Assembly (NCBI GenBank): GCA_902492185.1
Contig: CABUKY010000027.1
Coordinates: 1-14,938, forward strand
Direction of reading: 5' to 3'
Source of the DNA: an uncultured Collinsella sp.
Lineage (GTDB): Bacteria > Actinomycetota > Coriobacteriia > Coriobacteriales > Coriobacteriaceae
Length of the DNA: 14,938 nt
Each line of letters starts with the position of its first letter. The stretch's first letter is position 1. Shown here in pieces: positions 7,188-14,842 of the stretch. Made by a program: the position numbers and the translations under genes. The notes beneath the pieces are model-generated. The model was not told where the DNA came from, made no database searches, and saw only the letters and a list, made by a program, of their open reading frames with translations.

Positions 7188-8270
7188 TTATTTCTCCTCA
7201 ATAAGCTTGTCGACCTCTGCCATCAGCGCGTCGACAATTTGGTCCTCAGCTACTTTACCAATGATCTGGCCATGCGAAAAGAGCAAGGCCTGACCACGTC
7301 CGCAAGCAACGCCCAAATCGGCATCAGAAGCCTCGCCGGGGCCATTAACGGCACATCCCATCACAGCGATCGAAAGCGGTGCGGCATAGTTCTTAAGCCG
7401 CTCGGTTACCTCCTCGGCGATGGGAATCAGGTTAACCTGGCAGCGGGCGCACGTGGGGCACGAGACAATCTCGGGGCCACGGCGACGCAGGCCCAGCGAC
7501 TGCAGAATACCCCAGGCAACCGGCGGCTCCTCAACCGGATCGGCCGTAAGCGACACGCGCATGGTGTCACCGATGCCCTCAGACAGCAGAATACCCAGAC
7601 CGACTGAGCTCTTGATAGTGCCCTGCAGCTTGGTACCGGCCTCCGTAACGCCCAGATGAAGCGGAACGTGTGGAATCTCACGCGACAGGGCTCGATAGGT
7701 ATCGAGCGTCGTCTGTACGCTATGGGCCTTGGCCGAAAGCACAATGTTCGTAAAGCCGCGATCTTCAAAATGCTTGACGAAACGCTCGCTCGACATCACG
7801 AGCTTTTCGGGCTGCGTGAGGTCTTCGCGCTCGGCGATATCCTGCTCAAGCGAGCCCGCGTTCACGCCAATGCGAATCGCGCACCCAGCGGCGCCCGCGG
7901 CATCGATCACGGCATCGACCTTGACCCAATCGCCAATGTTGCCGGGATTGATGCGGAGCTTGGCGGCACCGGCCTCCACAGCACCAATGGCCAGCTTGTG
8001 GTTAAAGTGGATATCGGCAACGATTGGCACCGGAGACTCGGCACAGATGGTGCGGAAACCCTCAAGCGCGGCCTCAGTGGGCACGCTCACACGCACGATA
8101 TCGCAGCCAGCCTGCGCCAACGCGCACACTTGCGCAAGTGTTGCCTGGGCATCAGCGGTATCGGTGCAGGTCATGGACTGAACCACGACCGGAGCGCCGC
8201 CACCGATCTGCACGCCGCCCACATGCACGGGGCACGTCAACTCGCGAGGCAAAGGATGGGATAAAGACAA
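7188..8270 (-). CDS. ispG: 4-hydroxy-3-methylbut-2-enyl diphosphate synthase IspG (GcpE)
   Basis: IspG is the iron-sulfur enzyme of the MEP isoprenoid pathway that converts MEcPP to HMBPP. The chosen start gives 360 residues. The N-terminal TIM barrel spans about 15-260 (QSMTCTDT, VADIHFNHKLA, KLRINPGNIG). The C-terminal 4Fe-4S domain has Cys271 and Cys274 (SCPTCARC), Cys306 (MGCAVNGPGE) and the Glu313 ligand, as in the E. coli enzyme. The start is a TTG at 8270 with GGGGAG about nine bases upstream, overlapping the rseP stop region; a GTG at 8279 is in frame but touches the GGGGA. Reading further upstream gives a Cys/Leu-rich stretch that overlaps rseP and does not look like IspG. It lies 13 bases after rseP and abuts proS. 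Dxr, another enzyme of the same pathway, is encoded two genes upstream. Confidence 0.95.
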   Translation of the reverse strand: MSLSHPLPRELTCPVHVGGVQIGGGAPVVVQSMTCTDTADAQATLAQVCALAQAGCDIVRVSVPTEAALEGFRTICAESPVPIVADIHFNHKLAIGAVEAGAAKLRINPGNIGDWVKVDAVIDAAGAAGCAIRIGVNAGSLEQDIAEREDLTQPEKLVMSSERFVKHFEDRGFTNIVLSAKAHSVQTTLDTYRALSREIPHVPLHLGVTEAGTKLQGTIKSSVGLGILLSEGIGDTMRVSLTADPVEEPPVAWGILQSLGLRRRGPEIVSCPTCARCQVNLIPIAEEVTERLKNYAAPLSIAVMGCAVNGPGEASDADLGVACGRGQALLFSHGQIIGKVAEDQIVDALMAEVDKLIEEK

Positions 8271-8283
8271 TCCAAACACTCCC

Positions 8284-9645
8284 CTACAGAATAAATCGAA
8301 GGATGTCGGAACGAAGCATATAGACAAACAGCAGCACAAAGAGCGCGATGCCCACATAGCTCACAATCGTCTGGACCTTGAGCGGAAGCTCGCGGCCAGC
8401 AATCTTTTGAATGATCTCGATGACCAGCTTGCCGCCATCGAGTGGTGGGATGGGCAGCAGGTTCATAAAGCCAAGCGAGAACGAAATGAGGGCGGCAAAC
8501 GAAAGGAACGTGGCAGGGCCGGCAGCAGCAGCCTGTGAGGACATAACGCTAATGCCCACGATCGAAGAAGACTGATCGAGAATCTCCATCGTATGCTGCG
8601 GCTGGAGCAGGCGCATCACGCCCTCCGCTGTCTGCACGACATAGGAGAACGAAAGTCGAGCCGACGTGATGGGGTCTAAACGGACCACCTGCGTAGAGGC
8701 ATACACACCTAGGCGCTCGTCCTCTTTGAGCGCAACCGCGGTCGAATGCTGCTTGCCGTCACGCTCGTACTCGATGGCGATATCGTCCTTACCGGCAGCC
8801 TTACCGATGGCATCGTAAACGTCCATCCAGGTAGAGCACGATACTCCGTCAACCGAAAGGATCGCGTCGCCGCCCTCGATACCCGCCTTGGCGGCAATAG
8901 ACCCCTCGTCAACCTGACCGATCACGTTGGTATCCATCGGCACGGTGACACCCGCAATAGAGTAGATGCTCATAAGCAGCAAAAAGCCCGTCAGGATATT
9001 GACGAGAATGCCCGCGAGCAGCATAAAGGCGCGCTTGAGAAAGCCCTGGCCAAGATAGGTGTGCGAACGCTCTTGTGCAAGGAACTCGGCCTCGCCGCAC
9101 GGCAGCTCCCACACATCGCCCTCGGTAGTCGCATGCTCTCGATCGAAACGGCGGCCGTCAAAGGTGGTGTAACCCGCCGCATCTCGTGGCAGCGTCTGAT
9201 ACTTGGTGGGATAGTAGCTCGGCGAGGGCTTCTCCCCTTCCTCATACCAAGGCGCGATAGAGCCCCAACCCAAGAGCAAGGCGCATGCCTCGAGCACATC
9301 CTCCTCGGAAAGCTCGAGCTCGACAGCAAGGTCGGCCACGGTCACGCGACCATGACGGTAGATAGCCGCGAGCACGCGATCGGCGCACGAGACATCGGTC
9401 GGATCCATACCGCAGATGGCAGCGTAGCCACCCAGCAGCAGCGGGGTCACGCCAAACTTGGTTCCAATGCGACGCGACGTGTAATGGATGTCAAAGCGGC
9501 ACGGCAGGCCCAAAAAGAACTCGGTCACACGGACGCCGCAGGCACGCGCCGCCAAAAAGTGGCCGCCCTCGTGCAAAAACACGAGGACGGAAAGCATCAG
9601 CAGGCCCCAAAAGACCGATGAAAGAACGCTCAGAACAGTATCCAT
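8284..9645 (-). CDS. rseP: RseP-family site-2 intramembrane metalloprotease with an unusual cytoplasmic insert
   Basis: This is an M50 zinc protease that cuts substrates, typically anti-sigma factors or signal-peptide remnants, within the membrane. The 453-residue protein has zinc motif HEGGH (25-29) in TM1, then the beta-loop region ending in LLLGGYAAICGMDP. The next membrane segment is about 203-232 (KRAFMLLAGILVN). One PDZ domain spans about 237-305, TM3 about 375-397 carries NLLPIPPLDGG (395-405) with metal-ligand Asp403, and the last TM is about 425-445. Between the beta-loop and TM2, about 82-195 forms an insert; 88-133 (VLAAIYRHGR, LAVELELSEEDVLEAC, GWGSIAPW) resembles a winged helix. 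E. coli RseP has two PDZ domains and no such insert. The ATG at 9645 is chosen, although AAGGA lies 16 bases upstream; a TTG at 9660 would add five residues but sits right on AAGGA. It is co-transcribed between dxr and ispG. Confidence 0.92.
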   Translation of the reverse strand: MDTVLSVLSSVFWGLLMLSVLVFLHEGGHFLAARACGVRVTEFFLGLPCRFDIHYTSRRIGTKFGVTPLLLGGYAAICGMDPTDVSCADRVLAAIYRHGRVTVADLAVELELSEEDVLEACALLLGWGSIAPWYEEGEKPSPSYYPTKYQTLPRDAAGYTTFDGRRFDREHATTEGDVWELPCGEAEFLAQERSHTYLGQGFLKRAFMLLAGILVNILTGFLLLMSIYSIAGVTVPMDTNVIGQVDEGSIAAKAGIEGGDAILSVDGVSCSTWMDVYDAIGKAAGKDDIAIEYERDGKQHSTAVALKEDERLGVYASTQVVRLDPITSARLSFSYVVQTAEGVMRLLQPQHTMEILDQSSSIVGISVMSSQAAAAGPATFLSFAALISFSLGFMNLLPIPPLDGGKLVIEIIQKIAGRELPLKVQTIVSYVGIALFVLLFVYMLRSDILRFIL

Positions 9646-9670
9646 AAAACGAAAAAGCAATCCTTATGGG

Positions 9671-10858
9671 TTAGGAACGGGTTGCGGCGAGCGCCTGCGC
9701 AGCTTTTTCACGCGCCCACGCATCGATGTCGCGAAGCTGCTCAAACGAATCGACCGCCTGCATATCGTGGGCATCCATGCAGGATTCCACAATGCGATCG
9801 ATATCGGTAAAGCTGCAGCCATCGTGCAGGAAGGCATCGACGGCGACCTCGTTGGCGGCATTGAGCACGCACGGCATGGTGCCACCCGTCTTGCCGGCAC
9901 GCTCGGCCAGTGCCAGACAGCGGAAGGTATCCATGTCGGCAGCATCAAACGTGAGCTGTCCCAGCTCGCGGAAATCGATACGAGGCGCCGGGGTATCCCA
10001 ACGCTCGGGATACGAGAACGCGAACTGGATGGGAATACGCATGTCGGAAGCACCGAGATGCGCCATCACGGAGCCGTCGGCAAACTCGACCATAGAGTGA
10101 ATCTTGGACTGACGTTGCACGACCACGTTAATGAAATCGAGGTCGCAGTTAAACAGATGCATGGCCTCAATGCGCTCCAGACCCTTGTTCATGAGGGTGG
10201 CGGAGTCGATGGTGATCTTGGCACCCATGGCCCACGTGGGATGTGCGAGGGCATCGGCACGCGTCACGCGATTGAGCTCGTCGCGCGTGCGGCCAAAGAA
10301 CGGACCGCCCGAGCAGGTGAGCCAAATACAATGAGCCTCGCGTGGGTTCTCCCCCAGATAGCACTGGTAGATGGCGGAGTGCTCAGAGTCAACTGGAATA
10401 AGCTGGCCCGGTTGCGCCAACGGCATAAGCAAGTCGCCACCGACGACGAGGGACTCCTTGTTGGCAAGGGCAAGACGCTTATTCGAGGTCAAGGCCGCAT
10501 GGCTCGCTTCGAGCCCGGCAGCGCCCACAATGGCAACAAGCACACAGTCGACATCATCGCGACGTGCGAGCTCACAAACCGCCTGCGCACCAACACCGAG
10601 CTCCGTGCCCTCGGGCAGCTCCTGCAGCACGGCGTCCGCACCGTGGGCGGAGTCGGCCACGGCAACGGCCGGAACCGAGAACTCGCGGGCGGCGGCAACG
10701 AGCTCCGAGGTGCTGGAATTGACGGACAGCGCCGTTACCTGCAGTCGATCGGCATGCTGACGGCACACGTCGAGTGCCTGCGTGCCGATAGAGCCCGTAC
10801 AACCCAGGATGGCAACACGGAGACGTCCATCGGGGCCATACGTCGTCTGGAAGGACAT
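9671..10858 (-). CDS. dxr: 1-deoxy-D-xylulose 5-phosphate reductoisomerase
   Basis: Dxr (IspC) converts DXP to MEP with NADPH and a divalent metal, the first committed MEP-pathway step. The protein has 395 residues. The NADPH motif GCTGSIGTQALDV lies at 19-31, and LANKESLV (131-138) includes Lys134. Metal ligands Asp157 and Glu159 lie in VDSEHSAI, Glu228 in MNKGLE (223-228). Phosphonate-binding residues are Ser183 (TCSGGPF), Asn224 and Lys225. The flexible-loop His206 and Trp209 lie in AHPTWAMG, and His254 in KIHSMVEF. All expected catalytic residues are present, but the usual HPQS before IHSM is QRQS (248-251). The ATG at 10858 overlaps the cdsA stop by one base (TAATG), with GGAGG eight bases upstream, so translation is coupled. 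Confidence 0.97.
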   Translation of the reverse strand: MSFQTTYGPDGRLRVAILGCTGSIGTQALDVCRQHADRLQVTALSVNSSTSELVAAAREFSVPAVAVADSAHGADAVLQELPEGTELGVGAQAVCELARRDDVDCVLVAIVGAAGLEASHAALTSNKRLALANKESLVVGGDLLMPLAQPGQLIPVDSEHSAIYQCYLGENPREAHCIWLTCSGGPFFGRTRDELNRVTRADALAHPTWAMGAKITIDSATLMNKGLERIEAMHLFNCDLDFINVVVQRQSKIHSMVEFADGSVMAHLGASDMRIPIQFAFSYPERWDTPAPRIDFRELGQLTFDAADMDTFRCLALAERAGKTGGTMPCVLNAANEVAVDAFLHDGCSFTDIDRIVESCMDAHDMQAVDSFEQLRDIDAWAREKAAQALAATRS

Positions 10859-11750
10859 TACAGCACGCCTCCGATCATCAAAAGCAGCTGCGCGGTAATG
10901 CAGCCAAAGATAAGCGAATCGCTACGATCGAGCATGCCGCCGTGGCCCGGGATAAGGTTACCGGAATCCTTGACGCCCACACCGCGCTTGATGCGCGACT
11001 CGATGAGGTCTCCGATAACGCCCAGGACGGACACGACCACGCCGCACAGCAGCGCATAGGGCAGGCTGAGCTTGTAGAAGTGCGTCGCCCACAGGATGAG
11101 CCAAATCAAAACCGAGCCCAGGATGCCGCCGACAAACCCCTCCCAGCTCTTTTTGGGAGAGATCTTGGGAACCATCTTGTGCTTGCCGATACGGCTACCC
11201 ACGATGTAGGCAAACGAATCGGAGACCCAAAGGGACGCGCAAACGCCCACCGAAAGCAGGGCGCCGGCAAAACCGGGCACGGCATCGCGCAGCAGCACGA
11301 CAGCATAAAGCCAGTGTAGATGGGACCCATGAGCGTCACGGCCACATCAGAGATGCGGGTACGCGGCGACCAAACATACCAAATGCCCACAGCGAGCATC
11401 AGGGCAAAAAGCAGGGCATTCAGCAACATCGAATCGCCCAACGCCGACAGCGGAAAGAGTACGGCGGCAGCGATACCCATGCGCTCGTTAGCCATCTTGC
11501 CATCGAGCCTCGTCATACGGAAAAACTCATAGCAGCACAGGCCGCTCATGACGGAAACAAAGATGGCCGTGGGCACAATACCCAAAACCAGGCACAGGAT
11601 AAAGACAACGGCATAGACGATACCGGCGGCGGCACGGGTGATAAAGCCGGCAAGCCACGAACCGGTGCCATTCTTCGCTGCGGGCGCTCCCGCAGCGACA
11701 GCCTTGCGCTCAGATGTCTTGGGAGCAATTGCCTTGGGACGATCGGACAC
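10858..11750 (-). CDS. cdsA: Phosphatidate cytidylyltransferase, reading frame broken near 11300
   Basis: CdsA makes CDP-diacylglycerol from phosphatidic acid and CTP for phospholipid synthesis in the membrane. The start is GTG 11750 with GAGGAGG seven bases upstream inside the end of uppS. Frame 1 gives residues 1-151: a charged Lys/Ala-rich cytoplasmic tail of about 30 residues, then several hydrophobic helices up to GPIYTGFMLS. It then degenerates into Pro/Arg-rich sequence and stops at 11106. Frame 2 (about 11300 to 10858) carries the rest, WVSDSFAY, SPKKSWEGFVGG and the C-terminal family signature (GDLIESRIKRG, PGHGGMLDRSDSL). One missing base in about 11298-11346 would restore roughly 298 residues. 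CdsA is normally indispensable and both halves are well conserved, so a sequence error is likelier than a dead gene. A GTG at 11298 could restart translation, but would lack the N-terminal half. Confidence 0.88.
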
Positions 11751-11752
11751 GA

Positions 11753-12547
11753 TTAAGCCTCCTCGGTCTTGCTCAGACCACCAAACCTACGGTCACGGCC
11801 CTGATAGGCCAAAATGGCGTCGACAAGGCCCCAACGATCAAAGTCGGGCCAATAGGTATCGGTGACGTAGAACTCGGAATAAGCCACCTGCCACAGCAGA
11901 TAGTTCGAAAGGCGCAGCTCACCAGAGGTGCGAATCACAAGCTCAGGATCGGGAAGACCGGCGGTATAAAGGTGAGAAGCCACCATGTCGTCATCAATTG
12001 CGCCAGGATCGATCTTACCGGCGGCAGCGTCGAGTGCGATCTGACGGACAGCGCGGGCAATCTCGGCACGCGCGCCGTAGTTGACGGCAAGCGCCAGCGT
12101 CATGCCGGTGTGATCGGCGCACTCGGCAAGACCGCGTTCAAAAACGTCGCGGGTCTTCTTGGGCAGCGCGGAAATGTCACCCAAAAAGACAACGCGCACG
12201 TTTTCGCGCTTCAGAAGCGGCAGCTCGTCGATAAACGTCTTGGCAAACAAGTGCATCAAGACGTTGACCTCGTGCTGCGGGCGGTTCCAGTTTTCGGTAG
12301 AAAACGCATAGGCCGAAAGCACGTCGACGCCCAGACGCACGCAGGCGGTAATAATCTCGCGAAGGGAGACGATACCCGCCTTGTGGCCCTCAGCGCGCGC
12401 AAGACCGCGCGACGTGGCCCAACGACCGTTGCCGTCCATGATGCACGAGATATGGTGCGGAATGTTATTGAGGTCAAGGTCGGAAAAACCGACGCCCGCA
12501 GGGGCGTCGGCAAAGTACTCGACCAGTTTATGCTCGTCGTATTGCAC
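11753..12547 (-). CDS. uppS: Isoprenyl transferase (undecaprenyl diphosphate synthase)
   Basis: This cis-prenyltransferase adds isopentenyl diphosphate to farnesyl diphosphate to make the C55 lipid carrier for cell-wall synthesis. It has 264 residues. The diphosphate-binding motif IMDGNGRWA begins at 36, with catalytic Asp38. AFSTENW lies at 81-87. The second substrate motif RTSGELRLSN (206-215) supplies Arg206, Arg212 and Ser214, and QVAYSEFY (220-227) the metal-binding Glu225; RRFGG is at 253-257. The first 28 residues extend beyond the conserved fold. The start is a GTG at 12547 with GGAG seven bases upstream; the frr stop ends two bases before, so translation is probably coupled. Dxr and IspG in the same operon feed its substrate pool. 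Confidence 0.96.
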   Translation of the reverse strand: MQYDEHKLVEYFADAPAGVGFSDLDLNNIPHHISCIMDGNGRWATSRGLARAEGHKAGIVSLREIITACVRLGVDVLSAYAFSTENWNRPQHEVNVLMHLFAKTFIDELPLLKRENVRVVFLGDISALPKKTRDVFERGLAECADHTGMTLALAVNYGARAEIARAVRQIALDAAAGKIDPGAIDDDMVASHLYTAGLPDPELVIRTSGELRLSNYLLWQVAYSEFYVTDTYWPDFDRWGLVDAILAYQGRDRRFGGLSKTEEA

Positions 12548-12548
12548 C

Positions 12549-13085
12549 TTAGATCTCCATGACCTCGGCTTCTTTTTCCTTCAGAAGCTCCTCAACCTTG
12601 GCGACATACTCATCGGTGTGCTTCTGGACCTTGGCCTGCTCGCGACGGACATCGTCCTCGGTGAGCTCCTCATCGCGCTCGAGCTTGTTGTTGAAGTCGC
12701 GACGGATGTTACGGATAGACACCTTGGCCTGCTCGGCGTACTCGCGACACTCCTTGACGAGCTCGCGACGGCGCTCCTCAGTGGGAGCCGGGAACGGAAG
12801 ACGAACGACGGTGCCATCGGAGTTGGGGGTAATACCCAGATCGGAAGCGCCGATGGCCTTGACGATAGCATTGATGAGTGCCTTGTCCCACGGCTCGATG
12901 AGCAGCATGTGGGCCTCGGGGGTCTTGACGGCGGCAACCTGCGTGACCGGCGTGGGAACACCGTAATAATCGACGGTGATGTCGGACAGAATGTTGGCAT
13001 TGGCGCGGCCGGTACGAACCTTGGAGAAGTTATGCTTGAGGGACTCGAGCGACTTGTCCATGTGGGCGGTGATGTTCTCTGCCAT
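12549..13085 (-). CDS. frr: Ribosome recycling factor
   Basis: RRF works with EF-G to split post-termination ribosomes. It has 178 residues, against about 185 in most bacteria. The three-helix-bundle domain I includes the family signature KVRTGRANANIL (22-33) and the long C-terminal helices (SIRNIRRDFNNKLERD, DDVRREQAKVQKHTDEYV). The middle, about 31-103, is the beta domain II (VDYYGVPTPVTQVA, ITPNSDGTVVRLPFP). The ATG at 13085 lies two bases after the pyrH stop, and its ribosome-binding site CAGGAGGAT forms the last codons of pyrH, so the two genes are coupled. Confidence 0.97.
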   Translation of the reverse strand: MAENITAHMDKSLESLKHNFSKVRTGRANANILSDITVDYYGVPTPVTQVAAVKTPEAHMLLIEPWDKALINAIVKAIGASDLGITPNSDGTVVRLPFPAPTEERRRELVKECREYAEQAKVSIRNIRRDFNNKLERDEELTEDDVRREQAKVQKHTDEYVAKVEELLKEKEAEVMEI

Positions 13086-13087
13086 GC

Positions 13088-13809
13088 TTAATCCTCCTGA
13101 TAGACGAGCGTGCCGACGGGTTCACCCGAAAGCGCGCGCTTGACGGTGTCCTCGCCATCGATGTTGAGGACCAAAATCGGCATACGGTTGTCCTGGCACA
13201 GTGCCGTAGCCGTGGAATCCATAACCTGCAGACCGCGGACGAGAACCTCGTGATAGGTAATCTTGTCAAAACGGACGGCATCGGCGCACTTGACGGGATC
13301 CTTGTCGTAGATGCCGTCAACCTTGGTGGCTTTAATCAGAATCTCGGCGCCGATCTCGCACGCACGAAGAGCCGCGGCGGTGTCGGTCGTAAAGTACGGA
13401 TTGCCCGAACCGGCGGCAAAAATAACGACGTTGCCCTTGGAAAGGTGGTTGATGGCGCGACGGCGAATATAGGGCTCGCAGATCTCGTTCATCTGGATAG
13501 CGCTCATCACGCGGCAGGGAACATCGTTATGCTCGAAGGCATCCTGCAGGGCGAGCGCGTTCATAACGGTTGCCAGCATGCCCATGTAGTCGGCCTGAGC
13601 ACGCTCCATGCCACCGGCAGCACCGGCCATGCCGCGGAAAATATTGCCACCGCCGACAACGACGCCGACCTCATGACCAACGACGAGCAGCTCCTTGACC
13701 TGCTTGGCAAGATGGTCGGTAACCTTGGGGTCGATGCCATATTGGCCGTCGCCCATCAGCGCTTCGCCGGAAAGCTTAAGAGCACGCGTTTATATCGGAT
13801 GTCGGACAA
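13088..13809 (-). CDS. pyrH: UMP kinase, with a one-base frame break near the N-terminus
   Basis: PyrH phosphorylates UMP to UDP with ATP in pyrimidine nucleotide synthesis; it belongs to the amino-acid-kinase fold and is normally hexameric. A TTG at 13809 lies six bases after a perfect AAAGGAGG and begins MSDIRYKRVLL, then the frame runs into a stop at 13756-13758. The main frame resumes with LSGEALMGDGQYG and runs to 13088. One extra A at CTTAAG (13776-13777, coding strand TTAAAG) restores the phosphate-binding KLSGEA loop (12-17) and gives 240 residues, the normal length. Other motifs in restored numbering are GGGNIFRG (53-60), GSGNPYFTTDTAA (134-146) and KATKVDGIYDKDP (160-172). An ATG at 13756 would give 222 residues lacking the KLSGEA loop and so probably inactive. 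The gene heads the operon and has its own likely promoter. Confidence 0.9.
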
Positions 13810-13839
13810 AGCGATCCTCCTTTAGATTGAACTCTCAAC

Positions 13840-13848
13840 ATTCTATCA
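13840..13848 (-). promoter_or_regulatory. Extended -10 promoter element for the pyrH operon (TGATAGAAT)
   Basis: On the minus strand TG-A-TAGAAT fits the extended -10 pattern, 30 bases before the pyrH TTG and just after the tsf terminator. No good -35 is seen at 16-18 bases. A small hairpin GGCTCT-AAGA-AGAGCC (13851-13866) covers the spacer region. Confidence 0.4.
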
Positions 13849-13868
13849 AAGGCTCTAAGAAGAGCCAT

Positions 13869-13904
13869 GAAAAAGCAGGCTGTGAGTAAAACCCACAGCC
13901 TGCT
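13869..13904 (-). terminator. Intrinsic terminator of the rpsB-tsf unit
   Basis: AGCAGGCTGTG (13874-13884) pairs with CACAGCCTGCT (13894-13904) over 11 bases around a nine-base loop. On the minus strand the stem is followed by TTTTTCAT. It lies 24 bases after the tsf stop. A second short hairpin (13851-13866) follows and may assist. Confidence 0.85.
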
Positions 13905-13927
13905 CATTACCAGCTACAAGAGCTTAT

Positions 13928-14797
13928 TTACTCGCCACGGACCAGACGGTCAAAGGCAACGACGGTAATGGTGTCGCCGAGCTCCTTGGAGACCTGCTCA
14001 GCGTACTTCTTGATGGTGAGGGAGCTGTCCTTGATGAACTCCTGCTCGGTGAGCACGGACTGCTTGTAGAACTTCTCCAGACGGCCAACAGCCATCTTCT
14101 CCTGGATAGCCTCGGGCTTGCCGGACTCGGCAGCCTGAGCCATGTAGATCTGCTTCTCGTGCTCGACGGTCTCGGCCGGAACCTGATTGCGGGTAGCGCA
14201 GATCGGGGCGACGGCGGCAACCTGAAGGGCAACGTCATGAGCGAAGGTCTTGAAGGACTCAGCCTGAGCGGTCTCGGCCTTCTCGAAGGCGAACTCGACG
14301 AGGACGCCGATCTTACCACCCATGTGGATGTAAGAAGCGAGCGCGCCGTTCTCGGCCTTGCGCGCAGCGAAGCGCGAGATCTTCATGTTCTCGCCCATGA
14401 TGTGAATCATCTCGGTGAGCTCGGAGGAAACGGTCTCCTCGCCCATCGGCTTCTCGAGCAGAGCGTCGACGTCAGCAGGCTCGGTGGTAGCGACAACCTC
14501 AGCGACCTTGGAAGCAAAGCCGGTGAACTTGGCGTTGGAGCCAACGAAGTCGGTCTCGCAGGAGAGCTCGAGCAGAGCGCCGGTCTTGCCATCCTCGGAG
14601 ACGAACGCGGCGACAGCGCCCTCGTTGGTCTCACGGCCAGCCTTCTTGGCAGCCTTGGCAAGGCCGTTCTTACGCAGAACGTCGACAGCGGCGTCCATGT
14701 CGCCGTCAGCCTCGACGAGAGCCTTCTTGCACTCCATCATCGGGGAGTCGGTCATCTCGCGGAGCTGCTTGACCATAGCGGCGGTAATCTGGGCCAT
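13928..14797 (-). CDS. tsf: Translation elongation factor Ts
   Basis: EF-Ts is the nucleotide-exchange factor that recharges EF-Tu with GTP. It has 289 residues. The N-terminal UBA-like domain spans about 5-46 (QLREMTDSPMMECKKALVEA, LRKNG), and the core begins with the EF-Tu-contacting motif ETDFVGSN (81-88). The core subdomains follow, including AARKAENGALASYIHMGGKIGV and a C-terminal helical part. The ATG at 14797 is chosen because AAAGGA lies six bases upstream and homologues begin MAQIT; a TTG at 14812 would add MKGTT but would overlap that ribosome-binding site. It follows rpsB by about 45 bases and ends at its own terminator, the usual rpsB-tsf unit. Codon use is strongly biased, as expected for abundant translation factors. 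Confidence 0.97.
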   Translation of the reverse strand: MAQITAAMVKQLREMTDSPMMECKKALVEADGDMDAAVDVLRKNGLAKAAKKAGRETNEGAVAAFVSEDGKTGALLELSCETDFVGSNAKFTGFASKVAEVVATTEPADVDALLEKPMGEETVSSELTEMIHIMGENMKISRFAARKAENGALASYIHMGGKIGVLVEFAFEKAETAQAESFKTFAHDVALQVAAVAPICATRNQVPAETVEHEKQIYMAQAAESGKPEAIQEKMAVGRLEKFYKQSVLTEQEFIKDSSLTIKKYAEQVSKELGDTITVVAFDRLVRGE

Positions 14798-14842
14798 TGT
14801 GGTTCCTTTCAAAGAGATGAAAAAGAATTAACTAAGACTGAT

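Noticed and set aside
6255..7607. A 450-codon plus-strand frame across proS and ispG
   Set aside because: It is a shadow of two well-identified minus-strand genes, crosses their junction, and resembles no protein family.
8271..8357. Longer N-terminus for IspG starting upstream at 8357
   Set aside because: It would overlap the end of rseP by over 70 bases, is Cys/Leu-rich and unlike IspG, and has no ribosome-binding site; the TTG at 8270 fits better.
9488..11059. A 523-codon plus-strand frame across rseP, dxr and cdsA
   Set aside because: It is a shadow of three certain genes; Arg/His/Gly-rich with no recognisable motif.
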